Shown one piece after another: positions 54,402 through 63,628 of a stretch of 64,000 nucleotides of DNA. The translations under genes and the position numbers were made by a program. The notes below the pieces were generated by a model. The model was not told the origin of the DNA. It made no database searches and was given only the letters and a program-made list of their open reading frames with translations. Positions within the stretch are counted from its first letter, which is position 1, and the number at the start of each line of letters is the position of its first letter. Source of the stretch: Pseudomonas brassicacearum (GTDB taxonomy: Bacteria > Pseudomonadota > Gammaproteobacteria > Pseudomonadales > Pseudomonadaceae). The stretch covers positions 1,984,001-2,048,000 of the forward strand of contig NZ_CP045701.2 of NCBI RefSeq assembly GCF_009601685.2. Direction: 5' to 3'.

Positions 54402-56786
54402 ATGGCATTGCATCAGGTGCGCCCCAGGATCCTGGGCTTTATCAGCGAAGACGTATCGGCCTGGCTGGTGGCTTCGCTGGTCCTGCTGGCCGGTACGGTC
54501 CTGACCGGCGTGCTGACCTGGGCGATGATGGACCTGTTCAATCAGCAACTGCGCCAGCGCTTCGAGCTGCAAGCCGAAGAGCGTTTCAGCCGCATCGAAG
54601 AACACTTCCATGACCAGGAGCGACGCCTCGACAGCCTCAGGCGTTTCTTTGCCAACTCCGAAGGGGTCTCCAACACTGAATTCCGTGGTTACGCCGACGC
54701 GCTATTGCGCCGTACCCGAGCCTTCGCCTGGGCGCCCAGGGTGCAGCGCGACCAACGGCAATCGTTCGAACAACAAGCGCAGGCCGAAGGGGCCTCTCAA
54801 TTCACGATCCGCGAGCCGGACGGCAACGGTGGCCTGCGGCAGGCCGCCGAACGGGACGAATACGCGCCGATGCTCTACATTCAGAGCCAGGCTTCCTTTG
54901 GGGCGCCGCTGGGCCTGGATCTGCTTTCCGAACCGTTGCCTCGTGCCGCGCTTGAGCGGGCGCGCCAGCGTGGCCGGGTGGTGGCTTCGCAGCCATTGGA
55001 ACTGATGGGCACCGACCCGGTGTTTGCCCGCGGGGTACTGCTGGTTGCGCCGGTCATCCGGGAATCGGTCAGCGAACCGTTCGGGTATGTGGTGGCGGCC
55101 ATCAGCATGCGACAACTGGCGGGTGATGGGCTGCCAGCGTCCGCTCACGATAACCTCTCGATGCGTGTCATGGACCTGTCTACCGAAAACGCGGAGGAGG
55201 CGCTGTTCGAATCCCACAACCGGCAGGGCCACAGCGAATTGTCGGCCACTCGCCTGCTGCGCCTGGCTGATCGCGATTACCGGATAGAGTTGCGGCCCAG
55301 CCGGGTGTTCCTGGCGACCAACCATTCTTCGGTGATGAGCCTGATGGTGCTCGGCGGTTTGCTCAGCCTGCTGCTCAGCGTCTTGCTCTATGTGTTGGTC
55401 AGCCAGCGGCAGCGGGCCTTGAAACTGGTAGAGCAACGCACCCGTGAATTGCGCGCCCGGGAACAGGAGTTGCGTGGTACCCACGGCCAGTTGCGCGGTG
55501 TGCTGGATGCGGCGACCCAGGTCGCGATCATCGCCACGGACCTGCGTGGTGTCATCACCACCTTCAACGTCGGCGCCGAACAGATGCTCGGCTACCCGAG
55601 CTGTGAGGTCCTGCAGAGCATGACCCTGGAAAGCCTGCATGTGCCGCGCGAGCTCCAGGCTCGCGCCGCCCAGCTCGGCGCACGCTTTGGCAAGCCGATT
55701 CCGACGTGCCACGCGATGCTGCTCGAGGGCGGCGAGCAGGGCGGGCAACAGGCGCGGGAGTGGACCCTGGTGCGCCGCGATGGTAGCCACCTGACCGTGA
55801 ACATGCTCGCCACACCGATGCTAGATGACCAGGGGTTGTGGATCGGGCACCTGGCGATCTGCATCGACATCACCGAACGCAAGCGCGTCCACGAGGCATT
55901 GGCCGCCCGTGACCTGTTGCTGAAAAAGCTCAGTGCCCACGTGCCGGGGGGAATCTACCAGTTCAGAATGGATTTCAATGGTCGCTTCAGCGTGATCTAT
56001 GCCAGCGACGGCATTCGCGACATCTATGAATTGGAACCCGATGTGCTGGTGCAGAACGCCGAGGCGATTTTCTCGCGCATTCACCCGTTGGACAGCACGC
56101 GCGTCCGCGCTTCGATTCGTGCTTCGGCCCACACCTTGAGCCCATGGCGGGAAGAGTACCGGGTGCAGTTGCCCCTGCGCGGCCTGCGCTGGGTACGCGG
56201 CGAAGCCACGCCCGAGGAACTGCCCGGCGGCGGGGTGTTGTGGCACGGCTATATCTCGGATATTTCCGACCTCAAGCGTGTGGAAGAAGAGCTGCGGGCC
56301 CTGTCAGTGACCGATGCCCTGACCGGTATTCGCAACCGTCGCTATTTCCAGGAGCGCCTGACTTCGGAGATGGCCCGGGTCGAGCGCGGTTCCGGGGGGC
56401 TGGCGGTCATCATGCTCGACATCGACCACTTCAAGCGCATCAACGACCAGCATGGCCACGCAGTGGGCGACCGGGTGTTGCAGGCGGTCTGTCAGCGCGT
56501 CGCGCAACGATTGCGGCGCACCGATGTGTTCTGCCGGCTGGGTGGGGAAGAGTTCGTGGTGCTGTGCCCGGACACCGACAGCGACAGCGCCTATTCCTTG
56601 GCATTGGAGCTGTGGGAGGGCTTGCGGGCGGCGCCCATCGAGAACGTGGGTTTTGTCACCGCCAGCTTCGGTATCGCCACCTGGCGCGCCGGGGAGGGCG
56701 CCGACGCGTTGTTGCTAAGGGCCGACTCGGGCGTGTATGCGGCCAAGCAGGCCGGGCGGGATCGGGTCGAGGTGCAGTTGAGCTAG
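54402..56786 (+). CDS. CHASE-PAS-PAS-GGDEF diguanylate cyclase
   Basis: This 794-residue membrane protein should make c-di-GMP. Order of parts: membrane helix (WLVASLVLLAGTVLTGVLTWAM, near 25-45); periplasmic CHASE-type sensor (FANSEGVSNTEFRGYADALLRR, FAWAPRV, YAPMLYIQ) to about 300; second membrane helix (MSLMVLGGLLSLLLSVLLYVLV); a PAS domain with IDITERKR; a second PAS region with YISDISDLKRVEEEL; and a C-terminal GGDEF domain (SVTDALTGIRNRRYFQERL, MLDIDHFKRINDQHGH, FCRLGGEEFVVL). The GGEEF motif is intact, and no EAL domain is present. ATG 54402 or GTG 54396 could be the start. The signal sensed is unknown. Confidence 0.9.
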   Translation: MALHQVRPRILGFISEDVSAWLVASLVLLAGTVLTGVLTWAMMDLFNQQLRQRFELQAEERFSRIEEHFHDQERRLDSLRRFFANSEGVSNTEFRGYADALLRRTRAFAWAPRVQRDQRQSFEQQAQAEGASQFTIREPDGNGGLRQAAERDEYAPMLYIQSQASFGAPLGLDLLSEPLPRAALERARQRGRVVASQPLELMGTDPVFARGVLLVAPVIRESVSEPFGYVVAAISMRQLAGDGLPASAHDNLSMRVMDLSTENAEEALFESHNRQGHSELSATRLLRLADRDYRIELRPSRVFLATNHSSVMSLMVLGGLLSLLLSVLLYVLVSQRQRALKLVEQRTRELRAREQELRGTHGQLRGVLDAATQVAIIATDLRGVITTFNVGAEQMLGYPSCEVLQSMTLESLHVPRELQARAAQLGARFGKPIPTCHAMLLEGGEQGGQQAREWTLVRRDGSHLTVNMLATPMLDDQGLWIGHLAICIDITERKRVHEALAARDLLLKKLSAHVPGGIYQFRMDFNGRFSVIYASDGIRDIYELEPDVLVQNAEAIFSRIHPLDSTRVRASIRASAHTLSPWREEYRVQLPLRGLRWVRGEATPEELPGGGVLWHGYISDISDLKRVEEELRALSVTDALTGIRNRRYFQERLTSEMARVERGSGGLAVIMLDIDHFKRINDQHGHAVGDRVLQAVCQRVAQRLRRTDVFCRLGGEEFVVLCPDTDSDSAYSLALELWEGLRAAPIENVGFVTASFGIATWRAGEGADALLLRADSGVYAAKQAGRDRVEVQLS

Positions 56787-56802
56787 CTGGATATACACGG
56801 TC

Positions 56803-56900
56803 AACTGTGGGAGCGGGCTTGCTCACGAATGCGGCGTTACATTCAACAATTGCGTTGATTGATACACCGCATTCGCGAGCAAGCCCGCTCCCACATTTGG
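56803..56900. repeat. REP doublet between the cyclase gene and dacB
   Basis: Inverted arms with the core GGAGCGGGCTTGCTC lie between converging genes. It may act as a two-way terminator. Confidence 0.85.
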
Positions 56901-56912
56901 TTTCTGGCGGGA

Positions 56913-58379
56913 TTAGAGCGCCGAAGCCGTCTGCGGCAGTTTCGGCTGGCGGTACAAGTCCAGCAGCACCTGGTCCAGCACCGATGAAGCGCCCCAAGGC
57001 TTCGGATCGTTGAGAATCGCCACCACCGCCCATGTGTTGCCATTGATGTCACGGCTGTAGCCGGCGATGGCGCGCACGGTGTTCAGGGTCCCGGTCTTGA
57101 CGTGGGCTTCGCCGGCCATGGCGGTGGTCTTCAGGCGTTTGCGCATGGTGCCGTCGGTGCCGGCAATCGGCATCGAACTGATGAACTCCGCCGAGTACGG
57201 GCTGCGCCAGGCGGCTTGCAGCATGGCCGCCATTTCCCGGGCGCTGACCCGTTCGGCGCGGGACAGGCCGGAGCCATTCTCCATCACCAGGTGCGGCGCG
57301 GTGATGCCTTTCTTGGCCAACCACTGGCGCACCACCCGTTGCGCAGCCTTGGCGTCGTCACCGTCGGCTTCGTTACGAAATTGCGCGCCCAGGCTCAGGA
57401 ACAACTGCTGGGCCATGGTGTTGTTACTGTATTTGTTGATGTCGCGGATGATCTCCGCCAGGTCCGGGGAGAACGCCCGGGCCAGCACCTTGGCGTTGCT
57501 CGGGGTCGCGGCCAGGCGGTCCTTGCCCTGGATGCTGCCGCCCAGTTCCTTCCAGATCGCCCGCACGGCGCCGGCGGTGTAGGTGGCATGGTCCAGCAAC
57601 GACAGGTAGGTCTGGGAGCTGCAACCGTCCCCGAGCTGGCCGCCGACAGTCACCGTCACGCTGCCGTCCGTCTGTGTCACTGGGTTGTAGCGCACGCCGC
57701 CGGTGCATTGCTTGGAGTTGACGGCCTTGACCTGGTTTTCGATGCGAATGCTCGCAATCGGCGGCTCCACCGACACCAGCACCCGGCCGCCGTCATTGCG
57801 GGCGACAAAACGCAGGGCCTTGAGGTTGACCAGCAGGGAGTCGGGCTTGACCAGGAACGGTTTGTTTTTGTCGTTGCCGTCGTCGTTGAATTCAGGCAAC
57901 TGCGGTTTGATGAAGAAACCACGGTCCAGCACCAGGTCACCGGTCACCTGTTGCACGCCGTTGGCCCGCAGGTCGCGCATCAGCAGCCAGAGTTTTTCCA
58001 TGTTCAGCTTGGGGTCGCCGCCACCTTTGAGGTACAGGTTGCCGTTGAGAATCCCACCGCTGAGGGTGCCGTCGGTGTAGAACTCGGTTTTCCACTGGTG
58101 ATTGGGGCCGAGCATTTCCAGGGCGGCGTAGGTGGTCACCAGTTTCATGGTGGACGCCGGATTGACCGAGACGTCGGCGTTGTAGAGGGTCGGGGTGCCA
58201 GGGCCGTTGAGCGGGATCATCACCAGGGACAGCGCGTCATTCTGCAGCTTGCTGTTCTTGAGGGCCTTTTGCACATTGGGCGTCAGGGCCGTGTTGATGG
58301 TGGCGGCGCTGGTGGACGCAGGCAGGGCCAGGGGAAGAAGAAGGCCGGCCAAAAGCAGTGGACGCAAAGATTTGATCAT
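56913..58379 (-). CDS. dacB: D-alanyl-D-alanine carboxypeptidase/endopeptidase (PBP4)
   Basis: This 488-residue periplasmic enzyme trims and cleaves peptidoglycan cross-links. A signal peptide (PLLLAGLLLPLALPASTSAA) is followed by the penicillin-binding motifs SxxK (STMK, Ser 76), SxN (KYSNNTMAQQLF) and KTG (AHVKTGTLNTVRAIAGY). The long insert between the first two motifs, with a cysteine pair, is typical for PBP4 (peptidase S13). Confidence 0.93.
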   Translation of the reverse strand: MIKSLRPLLLAGLLLPLALPASTSAATINTALTPNVQKALKNSKLQNDALSLVMIPLNGPGTPTLYNADVSVNPASTMKLVTTYAALEMLGPNHQWKTEFYTDGTLSGGILNGNLYLKGGGDPKLNMEKLWLLMRDLRANGVQQVTGDLVLDRGFFIKPQLPEFNDDGNDKNKPFLVKPDSLLVNLKALRFVARNDGGRVLVSVEPPIASIRIENQVKAVNSKQCTGGVRYNPVTQTDGSVTVTVGGQLGDGCSSQTYLSLLDHATYTAGAVRAIWKELGGSIQGKDRLAATPSNAKVLARAFSPDLAEIIRDINKYSNNTMAQQLFLSLGAQFRNEADGDDAKAAQRVVRQWLAKKGITAPHLVMENGSGLSRAERVSAREMAAMLQAAWRSPYSAEFISSMPIAGTDGTMRKRLKTTAMAGEAHVKTGTLNTVRAIAGYSRDINGNTWAVVAILNDPKPWGASSVLDQVLLDLYRQPKLPQTASAL

Positions 58380-58609
58380 TTGAAATAAAACCCTACAGGC
58401 GAGGGGGAAAAAACGAGGACATGAAAATGAACGCCCTCAACGTCATGAAAGTGTCGGCATTATGCCCCAAGGTGCAACGGCGTGTGCCGTGCCTGAGCCC
58501 TTCGGGCGCTATTTTTTACCGACGGTAGGCCCACACACCTGATCAGGCGGGCAAACGGTGCACCAAACTGGTAGAGTGCCGGCCGTTATTACTTATGAGG
58601 ATTGTTCCA

Positions 58610-58954
58610 ATGGCGACTAACCGTTCCCAGCGTCTGCGCAAAAAACTGTGCGTGGATGAATTTCAAGAGCTGGGTTTCGAACTGAACCTGGATTTCAAAG
58701 AAGATCTGGCCGATGAGGCTATTGACGCTTTCCTCGATGCTTTCCTCAAAGAAGCCATGGAAGCCAACGGCCTGGGCTATGTCGGCGGCGATGACTACGG
58801 TCTGGTTTGCCTGCAGAAGCGTGGCTCGGTTTCCGAAGAGCAGCGCGCTGCCGTTGAAGCCTGGCTCAAGGCACGTCCTGAGCTGACCAGCGTTGAAGTC
58901 AGCCCGCTGATGGACGTCTGGTACCCGGAAAAGCCGATCAATCCGGTCGCTTGA
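58610..58954 (+). CDS. YggL family protein
   Basis: This 114-residue acidic, soluble protein belongs to the YggL (DUF469) family: NRSQRLRKKLCVDEFQELGFELN, LDAFLKEAMEANGLGYVGGDD and LTSVEVSPLMDVWYP. YggL of E. coli has been found with 50S ribosomal subunits; the function is otherwise uncertain. ATG at 58610 gives the family N-terminus MATNRSQR. Confidence 0.88.
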   Translation: MATNRSQRLRKKLCVDEFQELGFELNLDFKEDLADEAIDAFLDAFLKEAMEANGLGYVGGDDYGLVCLQKRGSVSEEQRAAVEAWLKARPELTSVEVSPLMDVWYPEKPINPVA

Positions 58955-58963
58955 TGGTCTGAA

Positions 58964-59074
58964 CCGGCAGCCCGTCCTTCGGGTTGCCGGTCAAAAAGAT
59001 CGCAGCCTTCGGCAGCTCCTACAGGATGTACGCATTCCAATGCAGGAGCTGCCAAAGGCTGCGATTTTTTTTTT
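58964..59074. repeat. Stem-loops between yggL and the BenE-type gene
   Basis: A GC-rich stem (CCGGCAGCCCG/CGGGTTGCCGG) at 58964-58990 follows the yggL-family gene. A REP-type inverted repeat (58993-59074) comes next, related to the elements at 690-788 and 20422-20529, and has A-runs at one end and T-runs at the other, so it can end transcription from both converging genes. It reaches the stop codon of the next gene. Confidence 0.75.
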
Positions 59075-60263
59075 AGGCGCTACGCCAGTTCAGTATCACT
59101 AAGGTCAACACCCCCGCCACAATCCCCCAGAACGCCGAACCGATGGAGAACAGCGTCAGCCCCGACGCCGTGACCATGAAGGTGACCAGCGCCGCTTCCC
59201 GCTCCTTCACTTCGCTCATGGCGATGCTCAAGCCATTGATGATCGACCCGAACAGCGCCAAGGCCGCGATGGACAGCACCAGCTCCTTGGGCAGCGCCGC
59301 GAACAACGCCGCCAGCGTAGCGCCAAACACCCCGGCAATCCCGTAGAAGATCCCGCACCAGACCGCCGCCGTGTAGCGCTTGTTGCGATCTTCGTGGGCG
59401 TGGGGCCCGGTGCAGATGGCCGCGCTGATGGCCGCCAGGTTGATGCCATGGGAACCGAACGGTGCCAGCAACAGCGAAGCGATGCCGGTGCTGGTGATCA
59501 GCGGGGAGGCCGGCACGTTGTAGCCGTCGGCCCGCAGCACGGCGATGCCGGGCATGTTCTGCGAGGTCATCGCCACCACGAACAGCGGAACGCCGATGCT
59601 GATGGTGGCTGCCAGGGAAAAGTGCGGCGTGGTCCAGACCGGCGTCGCGACTTCCAGGGCAAAGCCGCTGAAGTCCAACAGCCCCAGCAGGCCTGACAGC
59701 GCCGTACCGATCAACAGTGCCGCCAGTACCGCGTAGCGGGGCGACAGGCGCTTGACGATCAGGTAGGTGAAAAACATCCCCAGCACCAGCCCGGTGCGAT
59801 GCTGGGTAGCGACGAAGATCTCGCTGCCGATCTTGAACAGGATCCCCGCCAGCAACGCCGCCGCCAGCGAGGCTGGAATACGCTTGACCAGGCGTTCGAA
59901 ACTGCCGGTCAGGCCGCAGATCGTCACCAATACGGCACAGGTGATATAGGCGCCGATGGCCTCGCCGTAACTCACGCCGCCCAGGCTGGTGATCAGCAGC
60001 GCCGCGCCGGGTGTCGACCAGGCGATGGTGATCGGCGTGCGATAGCGCAGCGACAGACCGATGGAACACACCGCCATGCCGATGGAAATCGCCCAGATCC
60101 ACGAGGAAATCTGCCCGCTGGTCAGCCCGGCCGCTTGCCCGGCCTGGAACATCAGCACCAGGGAGCTGGTGTAGCCGGTCATCATCGCGATGAACCCGGC
60201 GACAATGGCCGAAGGTGAGGTGTCGGCCAATGGACGAAGTGGCGTGGTCGTGACTTCGGTCAT
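59073..60263 (-). CDS. BenE family transporter (benzoate/H+ symporter type)
   Basis: This 396-residue inner-membrane protein has about eleven or twelve hydrophobic segments and the BenE signatures TGYTSSLVLMFQAGQAAGLT, TIAWSTPGAALL, VAMTSQNMPGIAVLRADGY and APFGSHGINLAAISAAICTG. Members carry benzoate; the fold also relates to purine/xanthine transporters. Its neighbours (a GntR regulator, then guaD and xdh genes) make a purine or related nucleobase a reasonable alternative substrate (inference). Confidence 0.85.
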   Translation of the reverse strand: MTEVTTTPLRPLADTSPSAIVAGFIAMMTGYTSSLVLMFQAGQAAGLTSGQISSWIWAISIGMAVCSIGLSLRYRTPITIAWSTPGAALLITSLGGVSYGEAIGAYITCAVLVTICGLTGSFERLVKRIPASLAAALLAGILFKIGSEIFVATQHRTGLVLGMFFTYLIVKRLSPRYAVLAALLIGTALSGLLGLLDFSGFALEVATPVWTTPHFSLAATISIGVPLFVVAMTSQNMPGIAVLRADGYNVPASPLITSTGIASLLLAPFGSHGINLAAISAAICTGPHAHEDRNKRYTAAVWCGIFYGIAGVFGATLAALFAALPKELVLSIAALALFGSIINGLSIAMSEVKEREAALVTFMVTASGLTLFSIGSAFWGIVAGVLTLVILNWRSA

Positions 60264-60404
60264 GGTGGGCGGTGGTCCTTGTTGTAGATTGGCTGGGCTT
60301 GATCGCGCCGCAGGTTTTGGGTTTAAAGCCTAAACTCAACGCAGTAGCCGATTGCAATACAGCCATGCCCGCAAACAGCCGTACAGTCGTGTTGCCATCA
60401 GAGG

Positions 60405-60414
60405 TTGTGTACAA
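60405..60414. promoter_or_regulatory. Possible GntR operator in the divergent intergenic region
   Basis: TTGTGTACAA is a TTGT-N2-ACAA inverted repeat 94 bases before the GntR gene and 141 bases before the divergent transporter gene. GntR regulators of the FadR/FCD class often bind such sites; binding here is inferred. Confidence 0.4.
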
Positions 60415-60507
60415 TCGGGCTGTTTTTTACGCGATACTTGCCAGCGACCCGCTGTGCCGTATTACAGTCACGGTCAATTCGCCGCAGTTCTCCCGACTCG
60501 AGTGCCC

Positions 60508-61272
60508 ATGAACGAACAGTTGCAACCCCTCAAGAAACAACCGCGAGCCGGTAAAGCTGGCCGCAGCGGAACCCAGGACGATATTGTCTATGCACATATC
60601 TTCGAGGCCATCCTCGAACAACGCCTGGCGCCCGGTACAAAGTTGAGCGAAGAGGCACTGGGGGAGATTTTCGGGGTCAGCCGCACGATCATTCGCCGGG
60701 CGCTGTCACGCCTGGCCCACGAAGGCGTGGTGTTGCTGCGGCCCAACCGCGGTGCGGTGGTGGCGAGCCCGAGTGTCGAAGAGGCTCGCCAGGTATTCAT
60801 GGCTCGGCGCCTGGTGGAAAGGGCGATCACCGAACTGGCGGTGCAGCATGCCACGGCCGAGCAATTGGCTGAGCTGCGGCAGATGGTCAGCGACGAGCGC
60901 GACAGTTTCTCCCGTGGCGACCGTGGCGCCGGCATTCGTTTGTCGGGCGAGTTCCACCTCAAGCTGGCCGAAGCGGCGAAGAACGCCCCGCTGATCAGCT
61001 TCCAGCGCAGCCTGGTGTCCCAGACGTCGCTGATCATCGCCCAGTACGAAAGCGGCAACCGTTCCCACTGTTCCTATGACGAACACACCCAGTTGATTGA
61101 CGCCATCGAGGCGCGCGATGCCACGCTGGCGGTGGACCTGATGATGCATCACATGGACCACATCGACAGCAAGCTCAACCTCGACGAGGAAAGTGCGTCG
61201 GATGATTTGCATGCGGTGTTCTCGCACCTGCTGCAGAGCAAGAAGCCGGGGCGCTCGACCGCCAAGCTTTGA
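60508..61272 (+). CDS. GntR family regulator (FadR/FCD subfamily)
   Basis: This 254-residue DNA-binding protein has an N-terminal winged helix (IFEAILEQRLAPGTKLSEEALGEIFGVSRTIIRRALSRLAHEGVVLLRPNRGAVV) and a C-terminal all-helical FCD ligand domain (ARRLVERAITELAV, SGEFHLKLAEAA, EHTQLIDAIEARDATLAVDLMMHHMDHID) with the histidines that hold a metal ion. It sits between a transporter gene and guaD; an equivalent gene is found beside guaD/xdh in P. aeruginosa. Control of purine breakdown is likely. ATG at 60508 is chosen; the frame extends upstream without a start signal. Confidence 0.88.
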   Translation: MNEQLQPLKKQPRAGKAGRSGTQDDIVYAHIFEAILEQRLAPGTKLSEEALGEIFGVSRTIIRRALSRLAHEGVVLLRPNRGAVVASPSVEEARQVFMARRLVERAITELAVQHATAEQLAELRQMVSDERDSFSRGDRGAGIRLSGEFHLKLAEAAKNAPLISFQRSLVSQTSLIIAQYESGNRSHCSYDEHTQLIDAIEARDATLAVDLMMHHMDHIDSKLNLDEESASDDLHAVFSHLLQSKKPGRSTAKL

Positions 61273-61293
61273 TGGGTTGAATCAGTCATACCG

Positions 61294-61318
61294 CCAATCG
61301 CGAGCTTGCTCGCGATGG
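61294..61318. repeat. Single REP palindrome between the GntR gene and guaD
   Basis: A 25-base near-perfect palindrome with the core ATCGCGAGC-TTGCTCGCGAT lies between converging genes. Confidence 0.75.
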
Positions 61319-61339
61319 CGATTCAACAGGCAATGAAAC

Positions 61340-62644
61340 CTACCGCTGATGCACCAACTGACCGGCCGCATAAGTCTGCGCCACCGTCCGGTCATCTCCC
61401 AGCGTCATCAACACGAACAGCCGTTCGGCAATGTCCTTGGCCTGCTTGAGGCGATAGCTCAGAAGCGGCGTGGCGTTGTAGTCCAGCACCAGGAAGTCCG
61501 CATCGGTCCCCGGCTGCAACGTCCCGATCTTGTCCTCCAGGCGCAGGGCCCGGGCGCCGCCGAGGGTGGCCAGGTACAGCGACTTGAACGGGCTCAGTCG
61601 CGCGCCCTGCAACTGCATCACCTTGTAGGCTTCGTTCAGGGTTTGCAGCAGAGAGAAACTGGTGCCGCCCCCCACATCAGTGCCCAACCCCACGTTCACT
61701 TTATGCTTCTCAGCCATCGGCAGGTTGAACAGGCCGCTGCCGAGGAAAAAGTTCGAGGTCGGGCAGAACGCGATGGCCGAACCGGTCTCGGCCAGGCGCG
61801 CGCATTCGTCGTCACACAGGTGCACGCCATGGGCGAACACCGAGCGTTCGCCGAGCAGATGGTAGTGGTCGTAGACGTCCAGATAACCTTTGCGCTCTGG
61901 AAACAGTTCCTTGACCCATTGCACCTCCTGCAGGTTTTCACTGATGTGGGTCTGCATGTACAGGTCTGGATATTCCCCGAGCAACTGACCGGCCAGGGCC
62001 AGTTGCTCGGGCGTGCTGGTGGGGGCGAAGCGTGGGGTCACGGCGTAGTGCAGGCGGCCCTTGCCGTGCCAGCGCTCGATCAGCGCCTTGCTTTGGGTGT
62101 AGCTCGATTCGGCGGTGTCGACCAGGTAGTCCGGGGCGTTGCGGTCCATCATCACTTTGCCGGCGATCATGCGCAGGTCAAGTTTCTCGGCTACTTCAAA
62201 AAACGAATTCACCGATTGCGGGTGCACGCTGCCGAACACCAGCGCGGTGGTGGTGCCGTTGCGCAGCAGTTCCTTGACGAAAATATCGGCCACGGCATCG
62301 GCGTGGGTCTTGTCGGCGAACTGGCTTTCGCAGGGGAAGGTGTAGGTGTTGAGCCAGTCCAGCAATTGCTCGCCGTAGGCGCCGACCATACCGGTCTGTG
62401 GCAGGTGGATGTGAGTGTCGATCAAACCTGGAGTGATCAGCGCGTCCGGGTAATGGTGGATTTCGATATCCGCCGCCAGGGTCGGCAACAGGTCATGGGC
62501 GTGGCCGATGGCGCTGATCTGGCCGTTTTCCACCACCAGCAAACCGTCTTCGAAATATTCATAGGACGCCTCGATACCGACTTCGGCCGGGTCGGCGAGG
62601 CTGTGGAGCAGGGCGGCGCGGTAGGCTTTGCGTGTCAGGGGCAT
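61340..62644 (-). CDS. guaD: Guanine deaminase
   Basis: This 434-residue amidohydrolase turns guanine into xanthine. Metal ligands are seen in LIDTHIHLPQTGMVG (HxH) and later in QTHISEN and FAHGVHLCDDE; PCESQF(A)DKTHA, AIAFCPTSNFFLGSGLF and VGLGTDVGGGTSFSLLQTL are typical for guanine deaminases. It is 19 bases after xdhC, in an operon xdhB-xdhC-guaD, so its product feeds xanthine dehydrogenase directly. ATG at 62644 gives the usual length. Confidence 0.93.
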   Translation of the reverse strand: MPLTRKAYRAALLHSLADPAEVGIEASYEYFEDGLLVVENGQISAIGHAHDLLPTLAADIEIHHYPDALITPGLIDTHIHLPQTGMVGAYGEQLLDWLNTYTFPCESQFADKTHADAVADIFVKELLRNGTTTALVFGSVHPQSVNSFFEVAEKLDLRMIAGKVMMDRNAPDYLVDTAESSYTQSKALIERWHGKGRLHYAVTPRFAPTSTPEQLALAGQLLGEYPDLYMQTHISENLQEVQWVKELFPERKGYLDVYDHYHLLGERSVFAHGVHLCDDECARLAETGSAIAFCPTSNFFLGSGLFNLPMAEKHKVNVGLGTDVGGGTSFSLLQTLNEAYKVMQLQGARLSPFKSLYLATLGGARALRLEDKIGTLQPGTDADFLVLDYNATPLLSYRLKQAKDIAERLFVLMTLGDDRTVAQTYAAGQLVHQR

Positions 62645-62663
62645 GGGAATTCTCAACGAGTGT

Positions 62664-63506
62664 TCAACGGTTCGCCTGGCTGCGGCGCGAGGCCGGCAGC
62701 AGCTTGGCAATCGGTTCGGCGCGGGCGGTGTGCTGGCCGAAATCGGCGTTATAGGTGGCGATGATTTCGCCGGCGATGGAGATGGCGATTTCCACAGGCA
62801 ACTTGCCTTTGACTTCGCCAATACCCATCGGGCAACGCATGCGTTGCAAGGTGCTGCTGTCAAAACCACGATCACGCAGGCGATGTTCGAACTTGACCCG
62901 TTTGGTCTTCGAGCCGATCAGGCCGAAGTAGGCAAAGTCGTTGCGCTTGAGGATCGCGGCGCTCAGTTCCAGGTCGAGTTGATGGTTGTGGGTCATGACG
63001 ATGCAGTAGCTGCCGACGGGCAATTCGTCGACTTCATCCAGTGGCTCTTCGGTGACGACCTTGCGCACGCCATGGGGCAGGTGTTCGGGGAATTCCGCCT
63101 CCCGCGAATCGATCCAGCGCACCTTGCAGGGCAGGTTCGCCAGCAGCGGCACCAGGGCGCGGCCGACATGGCCGGCGCCGAACACAGCGATCTGTGCCTG
63201 GACTTGGCCCATGGGTTCGAACAGCAACACGGTCACGCCGCCGCAGCACTGGCCCAGGCTCGCACCGAGGCTGAAGCGCTCCAGATGGGTGCTTTGCTGG
63301 CCGCTGGCGAGCATCTGCCGGGCGAGTTCCATGGCTTTGTATTCCAGGTGCCCGCCACCGATGGTGTCGAAGGTCTGGCTGGCGCTGATGACCATCTTCG
63401 AACCGGCGTTACGCGGGGTGGAGCCGAGCTCTTCGATGATCGTCACCAGCACGCAGGGTTCACCGCGATCTTGCAGGTCGGCGAGGGCGCTGATCCAGTT
63501 GTACAT
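62664..63506 (-). CDS. xdhC: Xanthine dehydrogenase accessory protein XdhC
   Basis: This 280-residue protein binds molybdenum cofactor, helps to add the sulfur ligand and inserts it into XdhB. Family patterns are LVTIIEELGSTPRNAGSKMVI, TIGGGHLEYKAMELAR, GASLGQCCGGVTVLLFE with the conserved cysteine pair, and a Rossmann-like half (IAVFGAGHVGRALVPLLANLP, FGLIGSKTKRVKFEHRL). ATG at 63506 has GAGG upstream. Confidence 0.93.
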   Translation of the reverse strand: MYNWISALADLQDRGEPCVLVTIIEELGSTPRNAGSKMVISASQTFDTIGGGHLEYKAMELARQMLASGQQSTHLERFSLGASLGQCCGGVTVLLFEPMGQVQAQIAVFGAGHVGRALVPLLANLPCKVRWIDSREAEFPEHLPHGVRKVVTEEPLDEVDELPVGSYCIVMTHNHQLDLELSAAILKRNDFAYFGLIGSKTKRVKFEHRLRDRGFDSSTLQRMRCPMGIGEVKGKLPVEIAISIAGEIIATYNADFGQHTARAEPIAKLLPASRRSQANR

Positions 63507-63540
63507 ATTCACCTCGACATCTCTCTTGTCTGTTCCGGCC

Positions 63541-63616
63541 TCATCGCGAGCAAGCTCGCTCCCACATTGGATCGGCGTACACAAATCCCCTGTGGGAGCG
63601 AGCTCGCTCGCGATAG
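63541..63616. repeat. REP doublet between xdhB and xdhC
   Basis: Inverted arms with the core ATCGCGAGCAAGCTCGCTCCC lie inside the presumed xdhB-xdhC-guaD operon. The stem-loop may lower expression of the downstream genes relative to xdhB. Confidence 0.85.
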
Positions 63617-63628
63617 CCGCGCCGCGGT

